DNA of 64,000 nucleotides from Catellatospora coxensis (GTDB taxonomy: Bacteria > Actinomycetota > Actinomycetes > Mycobacteriales > Micromonosporaceae). The DNA lies in the NCBI RefSeq assembly GCF_016862635.1, contig NZ_BONI01000031.1:32590-96589 (forward strand). Reading direction: 5' to 3'. Position numbers and translations under genes: made by a program. The notes under the pieces are model-generated. The model worked only from the letters and a program-made list of their open reading frames with translations, was not told where the DNA came from and searched no databases. Each line of letters opens with the position of its first letter. The first letter of the stretch is position 1. Of this stretch, positions 1 to 8,575 are shown in pieces.

Positions 1-897
1 GTCTGCCACGTGCTGCGCTACACGCCCTACACCCGGGCGCTGAAGGGGCTGCTCGACAGCGGGGCGATCGGCAAGCTGGTCAACGTGCAGCACCTGGAGC
101 CGATCGGGTGGTGGCACTTCGCGCACTCGTTCGTGCGCGGGCACTGGAACAACTCCGAGACATCCGCGCCGCTGCTGCTGACCAAGTCGTGCCATGACAT
201 CGACTGGCTGCTGTACCTGATCGGCACGGCCCCGAGCCGGGTCAGCTCGTTCGGCGGGCTCGCCCACTTCCGCCCTGAGCAGCGCCCGGCCGAAGCCGCC
301 GACAACTGTCTGGACTGCCCGCTCGAACGGAGCTGCCCCTACTCCGCGCCCCGGCTCTACCGGTCCTGTCTGGGCGATCCGGCCCGGGAGTTCTGGCCGC
401 TGTCGGCGGTCACCACCGACCACACCGAGGCCGGCATCGACGCCGCGCTGCGCACCGGCCCGTACGGGCGCTGCGTCTACGGCAGCGACAACAACGTCGT
501 CGACCACCAGGTCGTCGCGATGGAGTTCCCCGACGGCACGACCTGCACCTTCACCATGACCGCGTTCACCCCGATGGAGCACCGCCGCACCCGGCTGTTC
601 GGCACCCACGGCTACGTCGACGGCGACGGCCGCCTGCTGCACGTCACCGACTTCCGCACCGGCGAGCAGCACACCGTCGACACCGGGACCCTCGACGGAG
701 CCAGCGCGGGCGACGGCCACGGCGGCGGCGACGAGGGCATCATGGACGCCTTCCTCAAGGCCGTGGCCAGCGGCGACGCGTCGGCCCTGCACTCCGACGC
801 GGCCGCGAGCCTGGCCAGCCACCGCGTCGTCTGGGCCGCCGAACAGGCCCGCACCTCCGGCACAGTCCTCCCGTTCCAGGCCGACGCGAGCAGCTGA
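1..897 (+). CDS. Gfo/Idh/MocA-family oxidoreductase, C-terminal part (5' end outside window)
   Basis: The frame is open from base 1, so the GTG at base 10 is not a convincing start and the N-terminal Rossmann NAD(P)-binding domain lies outside the window. The 298 residues seen resemble the C-terminal domain of Gfo/Idh/MocA sugar dehydrogenases: the segment VCHVLRYTPY, the HSFVRGHWNN stretch and the SCHDIDWLLYLIG helix are characteristic. A cysteine cluster (CLDCPLERSCPYS, then another Cys) is seen in a subset of the family and might bind metal. These enzymes oxidise or reduce sugars, inositols or their derivatives in the cytoplasm. The gene converges on a sugar ABC operon, which suggests a shared substrate; the substrate itself cannot be read from sequence. 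Confidence 0.85.
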   Translation, partial: VCHVLRYTPYTRALKGLLDSGAIGKLVNVQHLEPIGWWHFAHSFVRGHWNNSETSAPLLLTKSCHDIDWLLYLIGTAPSRVSSFGGLAHFRPEQRPAEAADNCLDCPLERSCPYSAPRLYRSCLGDPAREFWPLSAVTTDHTEAGIDAALRTGPYGRCVYGSDNNVVDHQVVAMEFPDGTTCTFTMTAFTPMEHRRTRLFGTHGYVDGDGRLLHVTDFRTGEQHTVDTGTLDGASAGDGHGGGDEGIMDAFLKAVASGDASALHSDAAASLASHRVVWAAEQARTSGTVLPFQADASS

Positions 898-900
898 CAG

Positions 901-933
901 CGGTCGGGTTCCGCCTCGCGCGGAACCCGACCG
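901..933. terminator. Bidirectional hairpin between convergent genes
   Basis: A perfect 14-bp stem (CGGTCGGGTTCCGC pairing with bases 920-933) closes a 5-nt loop. It lies 3 bp after the oxidoreductase stop and 3 bp from the permease stop, as expected of a shared terminator. It lacks a long U tract, which is common in GC-rich actinomycetes. Confidence 0.85.
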
Positions 934-936
934 GCC

Positions 937-1830
937 CTACCGGCGGGCGCGGGGGCGTGGCAGGTGGGCCGCCATCCGGCCGGACGTGGTCGAGGTGCTG
1001 GTGAGCAGGCGCTGGAAGGCGACGAAGAACAGCAGCACGGGCAGCAGGGACAGCACGCACATCGCGAACATCGGGCCCGGGGCGCTGAGCCCGCCCGCGA
1101 TCGCGTACTGGTGCAGCCCGGACGGCGCTGTCGAATCCTCCACCATGGGCAGGTAGACCAGCTGCGGGAAGAAGTCGTTCCAGGTCCAGATGAACGTCAG
1201 GATCGCGGTGGCGGTGATCGCGGGGCGGCTCAGCGGCAGGATCACGTGGCGGAACAGCTGCAGCGGGCTCGCGCCGTCGGTGCGCGCGTACTCGTCGTAG
1301 TTCTCCGGCAGCGACCGCAGGAACTGCACGATGAGGAAGATGAAGAACGAGTCCGTGGCGAGCAGCTTCGGCACGATCAGCGGCAGCGCGGTGTTCAGCC
1401 AGCCGAGCTCCCGGAACAGCATGTACTGCGGCACCATCAGGACGTGCTGCGGCAGCAGCAGCGTGCCGATGACGACGGCGTACCAGAACCGGCGCAGCGG
1501 GAACCGCAGCCTGGCGAAGGCGAACGCGGCCAGCAGGCAGGTGACGACGTTGCCGACCACCGCCCCGGCCGCGACCACGGTGCTGTTGCGGAAGAACGCG
1601 CCGAAACCGACCCCGTTCACCCCGGACCAGCCGGCGGTGTAGTTCGACCAGGTGAACTCCCGCGGCCACAGGCTCAGGCCGGTCGCCGCCTCACCCGCCG
1701 AGCGCAATGACGACGCCAGGATCCACAGCAGCGGGTAGAGCAGGACCAGCACCACCGCGACCGTGGCGACGGCGGCGGCGGCGCGGGCGAGACGGCCGGG
1801 GCCCGGTGCGGCGACGGCGGGCGCGGTCAC
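937..1830 (-). CDS. Carbohydrate ABC transporter permease, MalG type
   Basis: Inner-membrane permease of a CUT1-type sugar importer, 297 aa, the usual length. It has about six hydrophobic segments and an EAA loop (EYARTDGASPLQLFRHVILP), the site that contacts the ATPase. The GTG start overlaps the upstream permease stop as GTGA (1827-1830), so the two are translationally coupled. The frame stays open upstream of this GTG, but that stretch is antiparallel noise over the neighbouring permease. A dedicated ATPase is missing from the operon; in actinomycetes a shared MsiK-type ATPase often serves such transporters (family knowledge, not shown here). Confidence 0.9.
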   Translation of the reverse strand: MTAPAVAAPGPGRLARAAAAVATVAVVLVLLYPLLWILASSLRSAGEAATGLSLWPREFTWSNYTAGWSGVNGVGFGAFFRNSTVVAAGAVVGNVVTCLLAAFAFARLRFPLRRFWYAVVIGTLLLPQHVLMVPQYMLFRELGWLNTALPLIVPKLLATDSFFIFLIVQFLRSLPENYDEYARTDGASPLQLFRHVILPLSRPAITATAILTFIWTWNDFFPQLVYLPMVEDSTAPSGLHQYAIAGGLSAPGPMFAMCVLSLLPVLLFFVAFQRLLTSTSTTSGRMAAHLPRPRARR

Positions 1831-2795
1831 GGCCGGCCTCCCGGGTAGTGGACCCACCAGCGGCTGGTCCAGAAGATCAGCCCGGTCAGCGCCCCCACGG
1901 CGACCAGGAACACCCAGGCCATCGCCGAGGCGTAGCCCATCTCCAGGCCGGCGAACCCGCGCAGGTACAGGTACAGCGTGTACGTCAGCGTCGCGTCCTC
2001 GGGACCGCCGCCGCCGTCGCCGAACACGAACGCGGCGGTGAAGCCCTGGAACGCCGCGATCGTCTCCATGACCACGGTGAGCAGGATGACCGGGGACAGC
2101 GTGGGCAGCGTGACGCTGCGCAGGATCCGCCACCGGCTCGCGCCGTCGATACGGGCCGACTCGGCGTAGTCGGCGGGGACCTGCCGCATCGCGGCCAGGT
2201 AGATCACCATGGGTCCGCCGAACTGCCAGGCGGCGAGCAGGATCAGCGTGAACAGCGCCGTGTCCGGCTCGGTGGCCCAGGACCGGTCCGGCACGCCGAA
2301 CATGCCGAGGACCTGGTTGACCGCGCCGCCGCTGCCGAACATGGTGCGCCACGTGATCGCCAGCGCGACGCTGACGCCCAGCAGGGACGGCAGGTAGACC
2401 AGCGCCCGCAGCGTGCCCGCGCCACGGCGGCGGCCGTTGAGCAGCGCCGCGACCGCGAACGCGACGACCAGCTTCAGTGGCACCGATACGGCGACGAACA
2501 CGACCGTGACCTGGACCGAGCGCCAGTACCGGGGGTCGGCGGTGAACATCCGCTCGTAGTTGGCCAGGCCGATCCAGTCGAGCTCGCCGGTGATGACGTT
2601 GTAGTCGGTGAAGCTCAGGGCCAGGGAGTACAGGACCGGCGCGACGATGATCGCGGCAAGTCCCGTCAGCCACGGGGTGAGCAGGAGGTAGCCGGCGACG
2701 CTCTCCCGGTGCAGGAGGCTGCGCCGGGGCCTGCGGTGCGGCAGGGGCAGCGGTTTGGTCCAGAGCCGGGCGACGGGCTGTTCAGCGACGGGCAC
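1827..2795 (-). CDS. Sugar ABC transporter permease, MalF/UgpA type
   Basis: Membrane permease of 322 aa. It starts with a short basic cytoplasmic tail (PHRRPRRSLLHRES), then the first membrane segment (AGYLLLTPWLTGLAAIIVAPVL), and has the EAA loop DYAESARIDGASRWRILRSV. The GTG start at 2795 has a good ribosome site (GAGGAG, spacing 6) and follows the binding-protein stop by 10 bp. It overlaps the second permease by 4 bp. Together with that permease it should form the heterodimeric channel of a sugar importer. The sugar is unknown; the oxidoreductase across the terminator fits a catabolic locus. Confidence 0.9.
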   Translation of the reverse strand: MPVAEQPVARLWTKPLPLPHRRPRRSLLHRESVAGYLLLTPWLTGLAAIIVAPVLYSLALSFTDYNVITGELDWIGLANYERMFTADPRYWRSVQVTVVFVAVSVPLKLVVAFAVAALLNGRRRGAGTLRALVYLPSLLGVSVALAITWRTMFGSGGAVNQVLGMFGVPDRSWATEPDTALFTLILLAAWQFGGPMVIYLAAMRQVPADYAESARIDGASRWRILRSVTLPTLSPVILLTVVMETIAAFQGFTAAFVFGDGGGGPEDATLTYTLYLYLRGFAGLEMGYASAMAWVFLVAVGALTGLIFWTSRWWVHYPGGRP

Positions 2796-2805
2796 TGCCT
2801 GCTCC

Positions 2806-3846
2806 TCAGAATCCGAAGTGGAGGTAGGCGTCGGCGTTGGCCCTGGTGACCGTCTCCGAACTCAGCACGATCTCCTTGGGCACCTCGAACTCGGCCAGAT
2901 CGGCCAGGCCGCGCCCCTGCGCGATCAGCCTGGCCAGCAGGATCGCCGACGACGCCATGGACGGGCTGTAGGTGACCGTGGCCTCCAGCACCGTGCCACC
3001 GGCCTTGATCGTCTGCATCGCCTGCCGCGATCCGGCCCCGCCCACCATGAAGAACTCGCCCCGCTTGGCGGTCTCGACGGCGGCCAGCACGCCGACACCC
3101 TGATCGTCGTCGTGGTTCCACAGGGCATGGATGTGCGGCAGGGCCTGCAGCAGGTGGGCGGCCTCGCGCTGGCCGGTGTCGGCCGTGAACCCGGCCGCAC
3201 GCCGGTTGGCCACCGACAGCCCGGCCGCGGCCAGCGTGTCCTTGAACCCGCGGGACCGCTCCTGCGTCAGTTCGAGGAAGTCCAGCCCGGCGATCTCCCC
3301 GATGACCGGCCGGTCCACCTTCCGCGTCGCCAGCCGCGCGATGATGTACCGGGCGGCGGCCACCCCCATGCCGTAGTTGTCGCCCTTGATCTGCAGCCGG
3401 AACGCCGCGGGGTTCGGGAAGGCCCGGTCGAGGTTGACCACCGGCACGCCGGCGCGCATGGCCTCGACCCCGAACCCGTTGAGCTCCTTGCCGTCGTACG
3501 GCAGCACGACGATCACGTCCGGCCGCTCGGCGATCAGGGTGGACAGCGCCGCGCGCTGGGCTGCGGCGTTCGCGCCCGCGGCGACCATCTTGAACTCGAC
3601 GTCCGAGAACGTCCGGGCCTGCCGCCTGGCGTTGTTCGTGATCGCGGCCAGCCAGCCGTGGTCGGCCGCCGGCGCGGAGAAGCCGATCACGACCCGTTTT
3701 CCGGGCGCGCCGTTCAGGCCGACGGCGTCGCCGACGAGTGTCTGCGCCGCCGGTGGACCGTCCCCTCCGGAGCAGCCGGCCAGCAGCGCGGTCGCCCCGA
3801 GGGCGACCGTGCCGGCAAGGACCGTACGACGCGAATGGCCTGCCAT
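2806..3846 (-). CDS. Sugar-binding lipoprotein, RbsB-like (Peripla_BP_4 type)
   Basis: Extracellular substrate-binding lipoprotein, 346 aa, first gene of the three-gene import operon. The start at 3846 is preceded by GGAG at good spacing and gives a lipoprotein signal with RR near the N terminus and lipobox LLAGC at Cys25. The mature part resembles ribose/galactose binding proteins: VVIGFSAPAADHGW opening strand, VVLPYDGKELNGFG, GVPVVNLDRAFPN, HALWNHDDDQGVGVL and a C-terminal FEVPKEIVLSS. RbsB-like proteins usually serve CUT2 importers with a single RbsC-type permease. Here the partners are a MalF/MalG-type pair, an uncommon but plausible combination. An in-frame upstream Met would add 36 residues and is unlikely. 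Confidence 0.85.
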   Translation of the reverse strand: MAGHSRRTVLAGTVALGATALLAGCSGGDGPPAAQTLVGDAVGLNGAPGKRVVIGFSAPAADHGWLAAITNNARRQARTFSDVEFKMVAAGANAAAQRAALSTLIAERPDVIVVLPYDGKELNGFGVEAMRAGVPVVNLDRAFPNPAAFRLQIKGDNYGMGVAAARYIIARLATRKVDRPVIGEIAGLDFLELTQERSRGFKDTLAAAGLSVANRRAAGFTADTGQREAAHLLQALPHIHALWNHDDDQGVGVLAAVETAKRGEFFMVGGAGSRQAMQTIKAGGTVLEATVTYSPSMASSAILLARLIAQGRGLADLAEFEVPKEIVLSSETVTRANADAYLHFGF

Positions 3847-3996
3847 GACGGGCTCCGATTCATCAGGATCGAGGCGCCATCGCGGCTGCGCCGACGGCCA
3901 CGGGGCACCGGGCCGACCGACCTTGATCAGGTCAGACTCGGCTGGGTGTCGCACACGTTACGAGCTTCCCCACACCGTGTCCATATCTTCTACTGG

Positions 3997-4012
3997 AAAT
4001 GTTCGAACTTTT
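3997..4012. promoter_or_regulatory. Candidate operator, GTTCGAAC-centred palindrome
   Basis: AAATGTTCGAACTTTT is a palindrome in 14 of 16 positions centred on CG, in an unusually AT-rich patch of the 265-bp gap between the divergent sugar-transport operon and the orphan gene at 4112. A CG-centred palindrome is the format used by LacI/GalR-type regulators. No regulator gene is adjacent, so which one binds is unknown. Inference only. Confidence 0.4.
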
Positions 4013-4111
4013 ATATTGATCGACAAAAGTGGGAGCCGGCCTGGGCTGATCTGCCAAGGTCGAATCCCGGGCACGACCGCATTACGCTCTCTCCACCACG
4101 AAGGAGGCACC

Positions 4112-4606
4112 ATGGAGATGAGTCCGCAGCTGCCCCGACCGCAGCCCCGTCACCCGGTCGCCCCGTACGAGGTTGAGGTGCGGGTCTTGCCGGTGCTGGC
4201 CGTCGTGGAGACACTCCACAGCCTCGACCAAGCCGAGGGCGAGGCGTGTCTGGCGTGCGGCGCCCGTGGCGTGGATTCCGCCCGACCCCACTACTTGGAC
4301 ACTCTTGTGCCGGTCGGCCGGGAGCGACGCCGAGGCACCGTGTTCACCGCTCATCGGGAGTGCCTACCATCGTGGCTGGCCCGGTGGTTCCGCGAGGGCG
4401 ACGAGCTCAAGATGGCGCATCTCAACTTCTACCACCTGCGGCAGCAGGTGGCCGACGAACTGCTCGGCGGGCTGGAGCAGCGACTTCGGGAGTACGGCGA
4501 ACAGCCCGCCGGGAAACGTCCCAGCCGAGAAGTAGTCGAATGGGAGTGCGCCGTCATCCGTGAAGCCGCGCTGTCCGTGCGGTTCGGCGACCCGGACGAA
4601 CGCTGA
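4112..4606 (+). CDS. Uncharacterised protein with CxxC...HxxC zinc-finger-like motif
   Basis: A 164-aa protein. The start is well supported by AAGGAGG 4 bp upstream of ATG 4112; the frame is open far upstream but that part is antisense to the binding-protein gene. Residues around 43-91 hold CLACG and later FTAHRECLPSW, together a C-x2-C...H-x2-C arrangement that could bind zinc. The rest looks helical and charged with no membrane segment. It shares a promoter region with the sugar importer, but nothing ties them functionally. I do not recognise the family. Confidence 0.7.
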   Translation: MEMSPQLPRPQPRHPVAPYEVEVRVLPVLAVVETLHSLDQAEGEACLACGARGVDSARPHYLDTLVPVGRERRRGTVFTAHRECLPSWLARWFREGDELKMAHLNFYHLRQQVADELLGGLEQRLREYGEQPAGKRPSREVVEWECAVIREAALSVRFGDPDER

Positions 4607-4618
4607 CGGCGCTCGCAC

Positions 4619-5113
4619 TCAGGCGTCGCGGGCGGCGAAGAAGCGGGCCGCGACGGCGGTGTGCAGGCTGAAAGCCAGCGGGGTGGCGGCCGTGACCAGT
4701 TCCCAGCCCGCCGATTCCGCATTGGCGACCGGCGCGGGCAGGTCGGCGACGTCACGGTGCGGCAGCAGGCCGAACACGAGCAGGGTGCCGTCCGGAGCGC
4801 TGAGGGTGTCGTACAGGCTCACGTCAGCCTCGTCGGCACGGATGCCCGTCTCCTCCCACAGCTCCCGGACCACCGCCGCCTGCCACGACTCGCCCAGATC
4901 GATGAACCCGCCCGGCAGCGCCACCCGGCCCGCCCCGGGCGGGATGATGCGCCGCACGCCGAGCAGCCCGTCGCCGACCGGCAGCACGGCGACGGCGACC
5001 GGCACCGGATTCACGTAACTGATCTGCTCGCATGCCGCACACCGGCGCGGCCAGGCCAGGTCGGGCACGTAAGCGGTGCCGCAGTAGGAGCAGTGCGAGT
5101 GACGTTCCGGCAT
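4619..5113 (-). CDS. NUDIX hydrolase with N-terminal zinc ribbon
   Basis: Cytoplasmic pyrophosphohydrolase, 164 aa. Residues 8-28 form a zinc ribbon (C8, C11, C25, C28), and the Nudix box starts at GGFIDLGES (about residue 68) and runs to RELWEETGI (about 91), with all catalytic glutamates present. Ribbon plus Nudix is the layout of NudC-like and ADP-ribose/NAD-type hydrolases, but the protein is shorter than NudC, so the substrate stays open. The ATG at 5113 puts the ribbon at the N terminus; upstream in-frame Mets would add an unlikely tail. It is convergent with the zinc-finger-like gene, with only 12 bp between them. Confidence 0.85.
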   Translation of the reverse strand: MPERHSHCSYCGTAYVPDLAWPRRCAACEQISYVNPVPVAVAVLPVGDGLLGVRRIIPPGAGRVALPGGFIDLGESWQAAVVRELWEETGIRADEADVSLYDTLSAPDGTLLVFGLLPHRDVADLPAPVANAESAGWELVTAATPLAFSLHTAVAARFFAARDA

Positions 5114-5204
5114 GCGCGCAACGCTAGTACGGCCACGCTCGCCGCCACTTGCCGGCTCGACACGCCCATTTGTTGATCTTAGGCGACAAAACATGGCGCA
5201 GGTG

Positions 5205-5210
5205 TAGCAT
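5205..5210 (+). promoter_or_regulatory. -10 element for a leaderless antitoxin transcript
   Basis: TAGCAT lies exactly 12 to 7 bp upstream of the ATG at 5217, the placement seen for leaderless actinobacterial transcripts. No Shine-Dalgarno sequence precedes either ATG (5211 or 5217). Confidence 0.5.
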
Positions 5211-5216
5211 ATGAAC

Positions 5217-5450
5217 ATGACGACGCCCGGCCGCAAGATGAGCATCTACATCCCTGGTGACGTCCTACCCGATGTCGAGGCCGCCGAGAACGCCAGCGCG
5301 CTGATCGCCGAGGCGCTGCGCATGGCCAAACGCCGCAAGCAGCTGCACGAGACCATGCGCCGGGCCGGCTATCTCGTGACCCCCGAAGGCGTGACGAGAA
5401 TGCGTGACCGGGTCGCCGCGCTGGACGCCCGGCGGGCGGCCGAGCGGTGA
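5217..5450 (+). CDS. VapB-like antitoxin
   Basis: A 77-aa protein that looks like a type II antitoxin: an N-terminal short strand (KMSIYIPGDVL) followed by helices (NASALIAEALRMAKRR), as in ribbon-helix-helix DNA-binding proteins, then a charged C-terminal region expected to wrap the toxin. Its stop overlaps the start of the PIN-like gene as GTGA (5447-5450), the usual coupling of toxin-antitoxin pairs. An ATG at 5211 is an alternative start, but 5217 fits the leaderless promoter better. Expected role: neutralise the downstream toxin and repress the operon. The exact antitoxin class is uncertain. Confidence 0.7.
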   Translation: MTTPGRKMSIYIPGDVLPDVEAAENASALIAEALRMAKRRKQLHETMRRAGYLVTPEGVTRMRDRVAALDARRAAER

Positions 5451-5857
5451 CGGACGAGCTGTCGGAGCCGTCGATCCGGGTGGTCCTCGACGTCACCGCG
5501 CTGACCGCGTACGCGCGACTGACCGGCATGGCGGTCAGCGAACTGCTCGCCATGGTCGAGGAGGAGTCCGCCACCAGCCTGGTGGGGGTGCCCGCGGCGC
5601 ATTTCATGGAGGCGCACCGGCGGCTCGACCAGGACGAGCGCGAGCGGCTGGTGGACCTGCTCACCCGTGCCGATGCCGTCGTGGTCCTGCTTCCGCTGCT
5701 CGGCGTCGACGCGGTCGAGGCGGCCGGGCTGGGGCACGGGATGGGCCACGCCGTGCTGCTGGCCCGCCGCACCGGGGCTTACCTGGCCACGTACGACGGG
5801 GACGAGGCCCGGCGTCACCTTCCGGACGACGGCGTGCTCGATCTGATGGACAAGTAG
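5447..5857 (+). CDS. PIN-domain-like toxin (VapC-like)
   Basis: A 136-aa protein coupled to the antitoxin by a 4-bp overlap with GTG start. It matches the PIN layout loosely: VVLDVTALTAY gives the first Asp, HFMEAHRRL the glutamate, and ATYDGDEA the last acidic cluster. The third acidic residue usually found before the GHA helix seems replaced (GMGHAVLLA), so nuclease activity is not assured. PIN toxins cut tRNA or rRNA using Mg2+ (family knowledge). The pair is followed by a strong hairpin, which makes it a closed two-gene unit. Confidence 0.65.
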   Translation: MTDELSEPSIRVVLDVTALTAYARLTGMAVSELLAMVEEESATSLVGVPAAHFMEAHRRLDQDERERLVDLLTRADAVVVLLPLLGVDAVEAAGLGHGMGHAVLLARRTGAYLATYDGDEARRHLPDDGVLDLMDK

Positions 5858-5858
5858 T

Positions 5859-5887
5859 CAGCCCGTCTCCCCCAGGGAGACGGGCTG
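5859..5887. terminator. Hairpin terminator after the toxin gene
   Basis: A 12-bp perfect stem (CAGCCCGTCTCC with its complement at 5876-5887) lies 2 bp after the toxin stop and between convergent genes, so it can serve both. Confidence 0.85.
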
Positions 5888-5907
5888 TATCACGGTGTGC
5901 GCCGAAG

Positions 5908-8373
5908 TCACCCGGCCAGTACCGCCGCGAGTCCGCGTGCCTCGGTGACCAGCCTGCTAGCACCGCCGCGAGCCGCGACCGCGTCGACCTCCGCGATCGG
6001 ACCGCGTACGCCCAGGGCACGCGCGCAGCGGGCGGCGACCTCGACCACGTCGGCGACGCCCTGCTGCGGCTCGGCGCGCAGCAGGGCGGGCAACGCGGCG
6101 CGGCACAGTTCCCACACGCCGGCCACCGCACCGGCACGCGCGGCGTCGTCGAGGGTCACCGCCGCCCGTTTGACCTTCACCAGTCCGTTCGAGCCGAGCC
6201 AGCCGAACTCCCCGCCGACCGCGGCACGGTCCAGAGCCGCGTCGAAGCCGACGAGGGCGTCGACGGCCGCGACCCGGTCGGACGTGTGTGCGGCCGCCAG
6301 CGCGTACGCGACGGCCAGCGTCACCGCGGGTCCGACCGGTCCGCTCGTCTCGGCGAGCATCGGCAGCAGCATCGCCCCGCCGCGACCCGAACCGCCGTCG
6401 GCGCTCGCCGCGATGCTCGGCAGCAGCCAGGCGGCGGCCGCCTCACGATGCGAAGGCAGCATCGCCGCCCACGTGGCCGGGTCGCCCGGTGACCGGTAGC
6501 CCGCACGCTGGGGCGGGGTGAGCGTGAACAGCTTGCGTTCGATCGGGCCGGCGTCGTCCGGCGGGGTCAGCGACACCACGGCACGGGCGGCCGGGCCGGT
6601 CCCCCACACACTCACGGTCTGCACCTGGCGGCGGGTGACCGGGTCGGGTTGGCCGCGGCGCAGGCGCCGCGCGAAGGCGAGCCCGGCCGGTGAGCGCAGC
6701 CGCTCGGCCGCGGCGATCGTGGCCGGGTCGATGTCGCGGGGCAGTCGCAGCAGCGCCTGGGCCAGGTCGGCAGGCCACGGCTCGTGACCCGTCTGCTCGT
6801 AGCGGGCCAGCCGGTCGGCCAGCGCGGCCGGGTCGAGGTGCCCGTTGGCCTCGGTCGGTGTGGCCAGCAGGACGGGCACCGGTGCGGCCGGGCCGTGTAC
6901 GGCGATCTCGGCGAGCCGGTGCTGCAGCAGCCAGGTCGGGTCGAAGTCGCCGTGCGGGTGCAGCGGTGCCAGCGGGCCGCCGGTCTGCATACGGCGCTGC
7001 ACGTCGGCGACCGCGGGCCGGGCCTCGTCGACGAGGTCGGGCGAACCGGCGAGCATGGCCAGCGCGCACCAGGTCAGGGCCTGTTCCACGGGCGGGTCGA
7101 AGCGCGTCTGGTCGCGGTGGCGCGCGACGACCGGGCTGAGCGCCGCCGCGGCGGCCGAGCGGTCCGCGGCCGCCAGTGTCACCAGGCCTGCGAGCACTCG
7201 TTCCAGGGTCGCCGGGGATCGGTCGCCGTGCAGCAGCGCGGCGGTCTCCTCGGCGAGTTCGGCGATCGTGTCGATCCGGTGCAGCGCGGCGACCTGCGGG
7301 GTGGGTGCCGGGTGCGGCTGTAACGGCTGCTCGGTGGTCGCCGGCGCTTCGAGCAGCGCCAGCAGTTGGGCGCGGTCGGCCGGGCGGCGGCGGGCGGCGG
7401 CTCGCAGCCATACCTGCTGGGCTTGTCGCAGTTTCTTCTCGTCCCGGGCGAGCATGGTCGCGGAGACCTCGCGCAGGGTGTCCAGGTCGAGCAGACCGGC
7501 CTCGTCGGCTGTGGACAGGGCGCGCTGGGCCAGGCCCGCGACGGTGCCGTGCGGCGAGTGCAGCAGCGAGAGGTAGTCGGTGAGCCCGGCGGCGAGATCG
7601 CCGGGCTCCGCAGGGACCGAATCATGCAGGCGTACAAAGGGACGGACCGCGCCCGCCGAGCCGCCGAGCAGCAGCCGGGTCCGGCAGCCCGACCGCACGA
7701 CGACGGCAGCCGCCGGATCGGCGGTGGCGAGACGGCTCAGCGCGTTCTCGGTCCGGTCGCGGCCACGGGGCCTGGCCAGCGATTCGCCGAACGCGTCGTG
7801 CTGGAGCACCAGCGGCAGCAACACCGCCCGGTGCGGGCCGTCCACCAGTGCCTGCTCCCAGTCCTTGTCGCGCAGCACGTCCCACCACCAGCCCATCGCG
7901 AACGACGGGTCGGCCGGTGTCGGCAGCCCGGCCTCCCGCACGAGCGTGTCGGCCAACCGCCACTCGCCCCAGGGCCGCACGTCCAGCCCGGCCACCACAC
8001 CGGCGGCGAGTTCGGGCAGCCAGGACAGCGCGCGCGGGCGCAGGACCGCGACGGCGTGCTCCGGCGACAGCATGTACGAACTGTCCCGCCACGCCTTGTG
8101 GGCGAAGACCGCGGCCGTGGCACGACGCGCGTCGGGCGCGCAGCCGAGCCCGGCCAGCGACAGGACCGCCGGTTTGCGGGGATGCCACCACGACGGCTGC
8201 CCCTCGTTGCGGCGCAGGTATGCGCCGAGGTGGCCGAACGCCGCCAGCCGCTGCGCCTCGGTGGCTTCGACCAGCCAGCCGATCACGTCGTCGGGCGAGT
8301 TGCGCTCCAATGCGGACTCCAGCGCCGCCCAGTCGCCAGGTTCCGGCGCGGCGGCAGGCGTGGTGATCGACAT
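5908..8373 (-). CDS. Large uncharacterised protein, possibly DUF6493-like
   Basis: An 821-aa soluble protein, rich in Ala, Leu and Arg and probably a helical-repeat fold. Recognisable stretches are the N-terminal WLVEATEAQRLAAFGHLG and a Trp-rich GWWWDVLRDKDW near residue 170. The ATG at 8373 is preceded by TACCTT at -13 to -8, so it may be leaderless; in-frame Mets upstream would add a Pro-rich tail. I tentatively link it to DUF6493-type proteins, which are often found with SWIM-zinc-finger genes, but no such neighbour is present here. No membrane segments or catalytic motif are seen. Function unknown. Confidence 0.7.
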   Translation of the reverse strand: MSITTPAAAPEPGDWAALESALERNSPDDVIGWLVEATEAQRLAAFGHLGAYLRRNEGQPSWWHPRKPAVLSLAGLGCAPDARRATAAVFAHKAWRDSSYMLSPEHAVAVLRPRALSWLPELAAGVVAGLDVRPWGEWRLADTLVREAGLPTPADPSFAMGWWWDVLRDKDWEQALVDGPHRAVLLPLVLQHDAFGESLARPRGRDRTENALSRLATADPAAAVVVRSGCRTRLLLGGSAGAVRPFVRLHDSVPAEPGDLAAGLTDYLSLLHSPHGTVAGLAQRALSTADEAGLLDLDTLREVSATMLARDEKKLRQAQQVWLRAAARRRPADRAQLLALLEAPATTEQPLQPHPAPTPQVAALHRIDTIAELAEETAALLHGDRSPATLERVLAGLVTLAAADRSAAAAALSPVVARHRDQTRFDPPVEQALTWCALAMLAGSPDLVDEARPAVADVQRRMQTGGPLAPLHPHGDFDPTWLLQHRLAEIAVHGPAAPVPVLLATPTEANGHLDPAALADRLARYEQTGHEPWPADLAQALLRLPRDIDPATIAAAERLRSPAGLAFARRLRRGQPDPVTRRQVQTVSVWGTGPAARAVVSLTPPDDAGPIERKLFTLTPPQRAGYRSPGDPATWAAMLPSHREAAAAWLLPSIAASADGGSGRGGAMLLPMLAETSGPVGPAVTLAVAYALAAAHTSDRVAAVDALVGFDAALDRAAVGGEFGWLGSNGLVKVKRAAVTLDDAARAGAVAGVWELCRAALPALLRAEPQQGVADVVEVAARCARALGVRGPIAEVDAVAARGGASRLVTEARGLAAVLAG

Positions 8374-8575
8374 GGCGGGCAAGGTACACCAGCGGCCGGA
8401 CATCGATGTCCACACCGGCAAACTCGGCGGTGGCTGCGGTGGGTCGGGTTTCCGCATCGCCGAGCCACCTGCGGGTCACCGAGGTCCGCCGACTCGAAGC
8501 CGCTCCAGCCAGGCCCGGCCGAGGGCGGCCCGGCCGAGCAGGCGCACGACGATCTGGCCGAGGTGTCAGCATGAC

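Noticed and set aside
1831..2673. N-terminal extension of the second sugar permease
   Set aside because: The frame is open but lies inside the other permease gene and reads as Arg/Ala-rich noise. The GTG at 1830 fits membrane-protein homology.
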